Part shown: in pieces, positions 6,070 through 8,660 of the stretch
Position numbering within the stretch: the first letter of the stretch is position 1
Layout: each line of letters opens with the position of its first letter
From: Pseudomonadota bacterium
Lineage (GTDB): Bacteria; Pseudomonadota; Gammaproteobacteria; Xanthomonadales; Xanthomonadaceae
NCBI GenBank assembly: GCA_023388955.1
Contig: JAEWFH010000022.1
Span: forward strand, 1 to 8,660
Reading direction: 5' to 3'
DNA: 8,660 nucleotides
The notes under the pieces: generated by a model
What the model was told of the DNA's origin: nothing
The model's input: the letters and a program-made list of their open reading frames with translations, nothing else
The model's database searches: none
Made by a program: the position numbers and the translations under genes

Positions 6070-7419
6070 TCAGAGAAGTGCGTTGATCAGGACCGCGGCC
6101 ACCAGCAGGGGGCACAGCAGCCGCAGCAGCCAGCGCCACAGCGTGAAACCCCAGGCCGGGATGCCGGCCAGCTGCTCGCGCAGGATGCCGTCCTTGAGCA
6201 CCCAGCCTGCGAACAGGGCGATCAGCAGGCCACCAACCGGCAACATGATGTCGTTGGCAATCAGCTCGATCATGCCCATCAGGTCGCGGTCGAGCAGGCG
6301 CACGTGCGACAACAGGTTGAACGAGAAAACGGTGAGCACGCCGAGTGCCCAGCACAGCAGGGCCATCATGATCGCGGCGCCCTTGCGGCTGCGTCCGCGC
6401 TCGACCAGGTAGGCGGTGGCGGGCTCCAGCAGCGAGATCGAGGACGTCCAGGCGGCGACGAACAGCAGTGCAAAAAACGCCAGGCCGTACACGATGCCGC
6501 CGGTCATGGCCTCGAAGGCCAGCGGCAGCGAGGTGAAGATCAGGCCCGGGCCACCGCCTTCCGGGCTGATGCCGAAGCCGATCACGATCGGGAAGATCGC
6601 CAGCCCCGCCATCAGCGCCACGGTGGTGTCGCACACCGCCACGATCGCGACGGTGCGCGGGATCGACACGTTGGCGGGCAGGTAGGCGCCATAGGTCATC
6701 ATCGCGCACATGCCCAGGCTCAGGGTAAAGAAGGCCTGCCCCATGGCGGCGACGAACACCCCGGCATCGACCTTGCTCCAGTCCGGCTTGAACAGCCAGT
6801 TCGCGGCCTGGCCCAAGTGCCCGGTGGTGGCGCCATAGAGGACCAGCAACAGCAGGGTCAGGAACAGCGCCGGCATCAGGAAGCGCACCGCGCGCTCCAG
6901 GCCCTTCTCCACGCCCAGGGCCACCACGCCCACCGTGACGCCCATGAACAGCGCGTGCCAGAACGCGAGCCCGACCGGGTCGGCCAGCATCCCGCCGAAC
7001 ACCGCCGGCGGGTCGGTGATGGCCGGGCCGCCGAACAGCTGCGCCAGGTACAGCCAGGCATAGCGCAGGGTCCAGCCGCCGACCACGCTGTAGAAGCTCA
7101 GGATCAGCACGCCGGCGACGATCCCGATCCAGCCGATGCCGATCCAGCCGCGCGCGGCGCCGGTCTCGCGGGTGATCGCGGTCAGGGTGGTGATCGGGCT
7201 GCGGCGGCCGTGGCGGCCGATCAGGATCTCGGCGATCAGCACCGGCAGACCGACGAAGAAGATGCAGCCCAGGTAGACCAGCACGAAGGCCCCGCCGCCG
7301 TTGTCGGAGGCCAGGTAGGGGAAGCGCCAGATATTGCCCAGCCCCACGGCCGAACCGGTGGCCGCCAGGATGAACGCCAGGCGCGAGGACCACATACCGT
7401 GGAGAGGGGTCTTTTCCAT
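6070..7419 (-). CDS. Neurotransmitter:sodium symporter family (NSS/SNF) amino acid transporter
   Basis: This is a 449-residue inner-membrane protein that should import an amino acid with Na+. TM1 holds the family signature GSAVGLGNIWRFPY (22-35), which contributes both substrate and Na+ contacts in LeuT-fold proteins. It is followed by NGGGAFVLVYL and a GRRSP loop. TM6 holds GQAFFTLSLGMC (227-238), and TM8 holds TSSISLLEP (325-333), whose Ser/Thr residues match the Na+ site of LeuT. The length matches the short bacterial branch with 11 transmembrane helices (MhsT-like) rather than the 12 of LeuT, and those relatives often take hydrophobic or aromatic amino acids; here the substrate is unknown. 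The start ATG at 7419 gives the usual short cytoplasmic N-terminus, and its ribosome site is weak. The gene follows the nhaC stop by 36 bases and precedes the APC permease by 19 bases. Confidence 0.94.
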   Translation of the reverse strand: MEKTPLHGMWSSRLAFILAATGSAVGLGNIWRFPYLASDNGGGAFVLVYLGCIFFVGLPVLIAEILIGRHGRRSPITTLTAITRETGAARGWIGIGWIGIVAGVLILSFYSVVGGWTLRYAWLYLAQLFGGPAITDPPAVFGGMLADPVGLAFWHALFMGVTVGVVALGVEKGLERAVRFLMPALFLTLLLLVLYGATTGHLGQAANWLFKPDWSKVDAGVFVAAMGQAFFTLSLGMCAMMTYGAYLPANVSIPRTVAIVAVCDTTVALMAGLAIFPIVIGFGISPEGGGPGLIFTSLPLAFEAMTGGIVYGLAFFALLFVAAWTSSISLLEPATAYLVERGRSRKGAAIMMALLCWALGVLTVFSFNLLSHVRLLDRDLMGMIELIANDIMLPVGGLLIALFAGWVLKDGILREQLAGIPAWGFTLWRWLLRLLCPLLVAAVLINALL

Positions 7420-7455
7420 GCGCTGTTTTCCGATCGATCCGGTTGTGGGCCGCGG

Positions 7456-8660
7456 TCAGCCGGCCCTGGGTGGGGCGTCGCCTTGCGGCCCGGCCGCGAG
7501 GGTCGCGGCGTCGCTGCCGGCCGGCTCCCTCAGGACCTTGAAGCCCAGGTAGCCGAGCACGATGGCCAGCAGTGGATTGACGACGTTGAAGAAGGCGAAG
7601 GGCAGGTAGTCGAACGTGGCCACCCCGAGCGTGGCGGCCATGTACGCGCCACAGGTGTTCCAGGGCACCAGCGGCGAGGTGATGGTGCCGCCGTCCTCCA
7701 GCGCCCGTGACAGATTCACCGGGGCCAGGCCACGGCGGTCGTACTCGGGCTTGTACAGCCGGCCGGTCAGGACGATGGACATGTACTGGTCGGCGGCAAC
7801 GACGTTGGCCGTGGCGGCGGTGCCGATGGTCGCGGCGATCAGCGAGCCGGTCGACTTCGCCGCCTTGAGCACGCTGCGGATCATCCGCTCCAGCAGCCCG
7901 GTGGCCTCCATCATCGCGCCGAAGCCCATCGCACATACGATCAGCCACACCGTGTTGAGCATGCTGACCATGCCGCCGCGGGTGAGCAGGTCATCGACCG
8001 CGGGGTTGCCGGTGCTGGCCCGGTAGCCGTCCGACAGCGCGCTCCAGGCACCGGCGGTGAGCGCCATCGGGCGCGACAGCTCGGCGTTGTCCGCCAACGC
8101 GATGACGATGCCGGGCTGGAAGAGGACCGCGAACAACGCGCCCAGCAGCGCGCCGACCAGGATGCTCGGGTAGGCGGGAAACCCGATCATCGCCAGCACG
8201 AACACGACCGCCATCGGGATCAGCAGGTGCCAGCCCAGCTCGAAGTGCTCGCCCAGCACGACCGGGAGGTCGCCGAACGCCTGGCCGCCGTCATCGGGGG
8301 CCCCGCTGCCCAGGCCGATCGCGGTAAACAGCACCAGTGCGATCGCCAGGCTCGGCACCGTGGTCCAGGTCATGTGCCGGATGTGCGCGAACAGGTCGCT
8401 GCCCGCGGCGGCCGGCGCGATGTTGGTGGTGTCCGACAGCGGCGAGATCTTGTCGCCGAAATAGGCGCCGGAGATCACCGCACCGGCGGTGATCGCCGGC
8501 GACATGTCCAGGCCCTGCGCCACGCCGATCAGGGCCACGCCCAGGGTGCCGGCCACGGTCCAGGAACTGCCGATGGACAGTGCGACGATCGCGCAGATCA
8601 GGCACGCCGCCGGGTAGAAATACGATGGATGCAGCAACTCCAGGCCGTAGACGATCAGCG
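7456..8660 (-). CDS. nhaC: NhaC-family Na+/H+ antiporter, N-terminus cut by window edge
   Basis: The frame is open to the right edge, with 400 complete codons visible; the true start lies outside. Residues upstream of the in-frame TTG at 8637 (LIVYGLE) continue the protein, so the TTG is not the start. It is a multi-pass inner-membrane protein that should exchange cytoplasmic Na+ for protons. The family signature GAYFGDKISPLSDTTN is clear near 8440-8490, followed by HIRHMTWTTVP. Further blocks with NTVWLIVCAMGFGAMMEATG, AADQYMSIVLTGRLY and the ending LVPWNTCGAYMAATLGV are typical of NhaC. Some members of this ion transporter superfamily branch exchange organic acids instead (for example malate/lactate antiporters), so the substrate is inferred. 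It is the most upstream visible gene of the nhaC, symporter, permease row, and its promoter is not in view. The short tail PQGDAPPRAG is polar. Confidence 0.9.
   Translation of the reverse strand, partial: LIVYGLELLHPSYFYPAACLICAIVALSIGSSWTVAGTLGVALIGVAQGLDMSPAITAGAVISGAYFGDKISPLSDTTNIAPAAAGSDLFAHIRHMTWTTVPSLAIALVLFTAIGLGSGAPDDGGQAFGDLPVVLGEHFELGWHLLIPMAVVFVLAMIGFPAYPSILVGALLGALFAVLFQPGIVIALADNAELSRPMALTAGAWSALSDGYRASTGNPAVDDLLTRGGMVSMLNTVWLIVCAMGFGAMMEATGLLERMIRSVLKAAKSTGSLIAATIGTAATANVVAADQYMSIVLTGRLYKPEYDRRGLAPVNLSRALEDGGTITSPLVPWNTCGAYMAATLGVATFDYLPFAFFNVVNPLLAIVLGYLGFKVLREPAGSDAATLAAGPQGDAPPRAG

Noticed and set aside
5836..7710. A 624-codon open frame on the plus strand opposite the permease, symporter and NhaC genes
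   Set aside because: Its translation is a low-complexity run of Gln, Arg, Gly, His and Asp typical of the antisense of GC-rich membrane protein genes, and the minus-strand frames there are clear transporter families.
6065..7948. A 627-codon minus-strand frame spanning symporter and NhaC
   Set aside because: It is a shifted frame of the symporter and NhaC reading frames, both of which are intact. There is no sign of a fusion or frameshift.
1..8660. A new defence system, prophage, transposon, CRISPR array, tRNA or rRNA
   Set aside because: All sizeable frames are accounted for by metabolic and transport families. There are no regularly spaced repeats, no transposase or integrase motifs, no target-site duplications around the genes, and no tRNA-like cloverleaf noticed.

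Overview
This is a very GC-rich, densely coded bacterial chromosomal window. GC-ending codons dominate throughout. The protein families, the mtnB-mtnD-mtnC arrangement and the small intergenic palindromes suggest a gammaproteobacterium of the Xanthomonadaceae/Lysobacteraceae type (Luteimonas, Lysobacter, Pseudoxanthomonas and relatives). That placement is an inference from sequence character, because no rRNA or other phylogenetic marker is present.

Plus strand, left part (1-2487): the 3' part of a HutH-family (MIO-type) amino acid ammonia-lyase is cut by the left window edge. After 30 bases comes an exported calcineurin-like phosphoesterase with an N-terminal beta-sandwich-type domain and a family-specific C-terminal domain. 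The spacing suggests co-transcription.

Minus strand, right part (2533-8660, transcribed right to left): three secondary transporters come first. They are an NhaC-type Na+/H+ antiporter (cut by the right edge), a bacterial neurotransmitter:sodium symporter (NSS/SNF) and an APC-superfamily amino acid permease, separated by only 36 and 19 bases. A 172-base gap with two palindromic repeats and a G-rich spacer follows. Then comes a tight methionine-salvage block, mtnB-mtnD-mtnC, whose genes overlap by 4 bases (ATGA) at both junctions. MtnB dehydrates methylthioribulose-1-phosphate, MtnC enolises and dephosphorylates the product, and MtnD oxidises the acireductone to the 2-oxo acid precursor of methionine. 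mtnA and the nucleosidase/phosphorylase step are not in the window. mtnC converges on the phosphoesterase gene, and the 45-base gap between them is almost filled by a third copy of the palindrome.

The most notable non-coding signal is this three-copy palindromic repeat (core GGCGCAATA/TATTGCGCC). Two copies supply the TAG stop codon of the adjacent gene, and one sits just upstream of mtnB. I see no convincing new multi-gene system, mobile element, CRISPR array, tRNA or rRNA. The window is mainly housekeeping metabolism and transport with an interesting repeat family.
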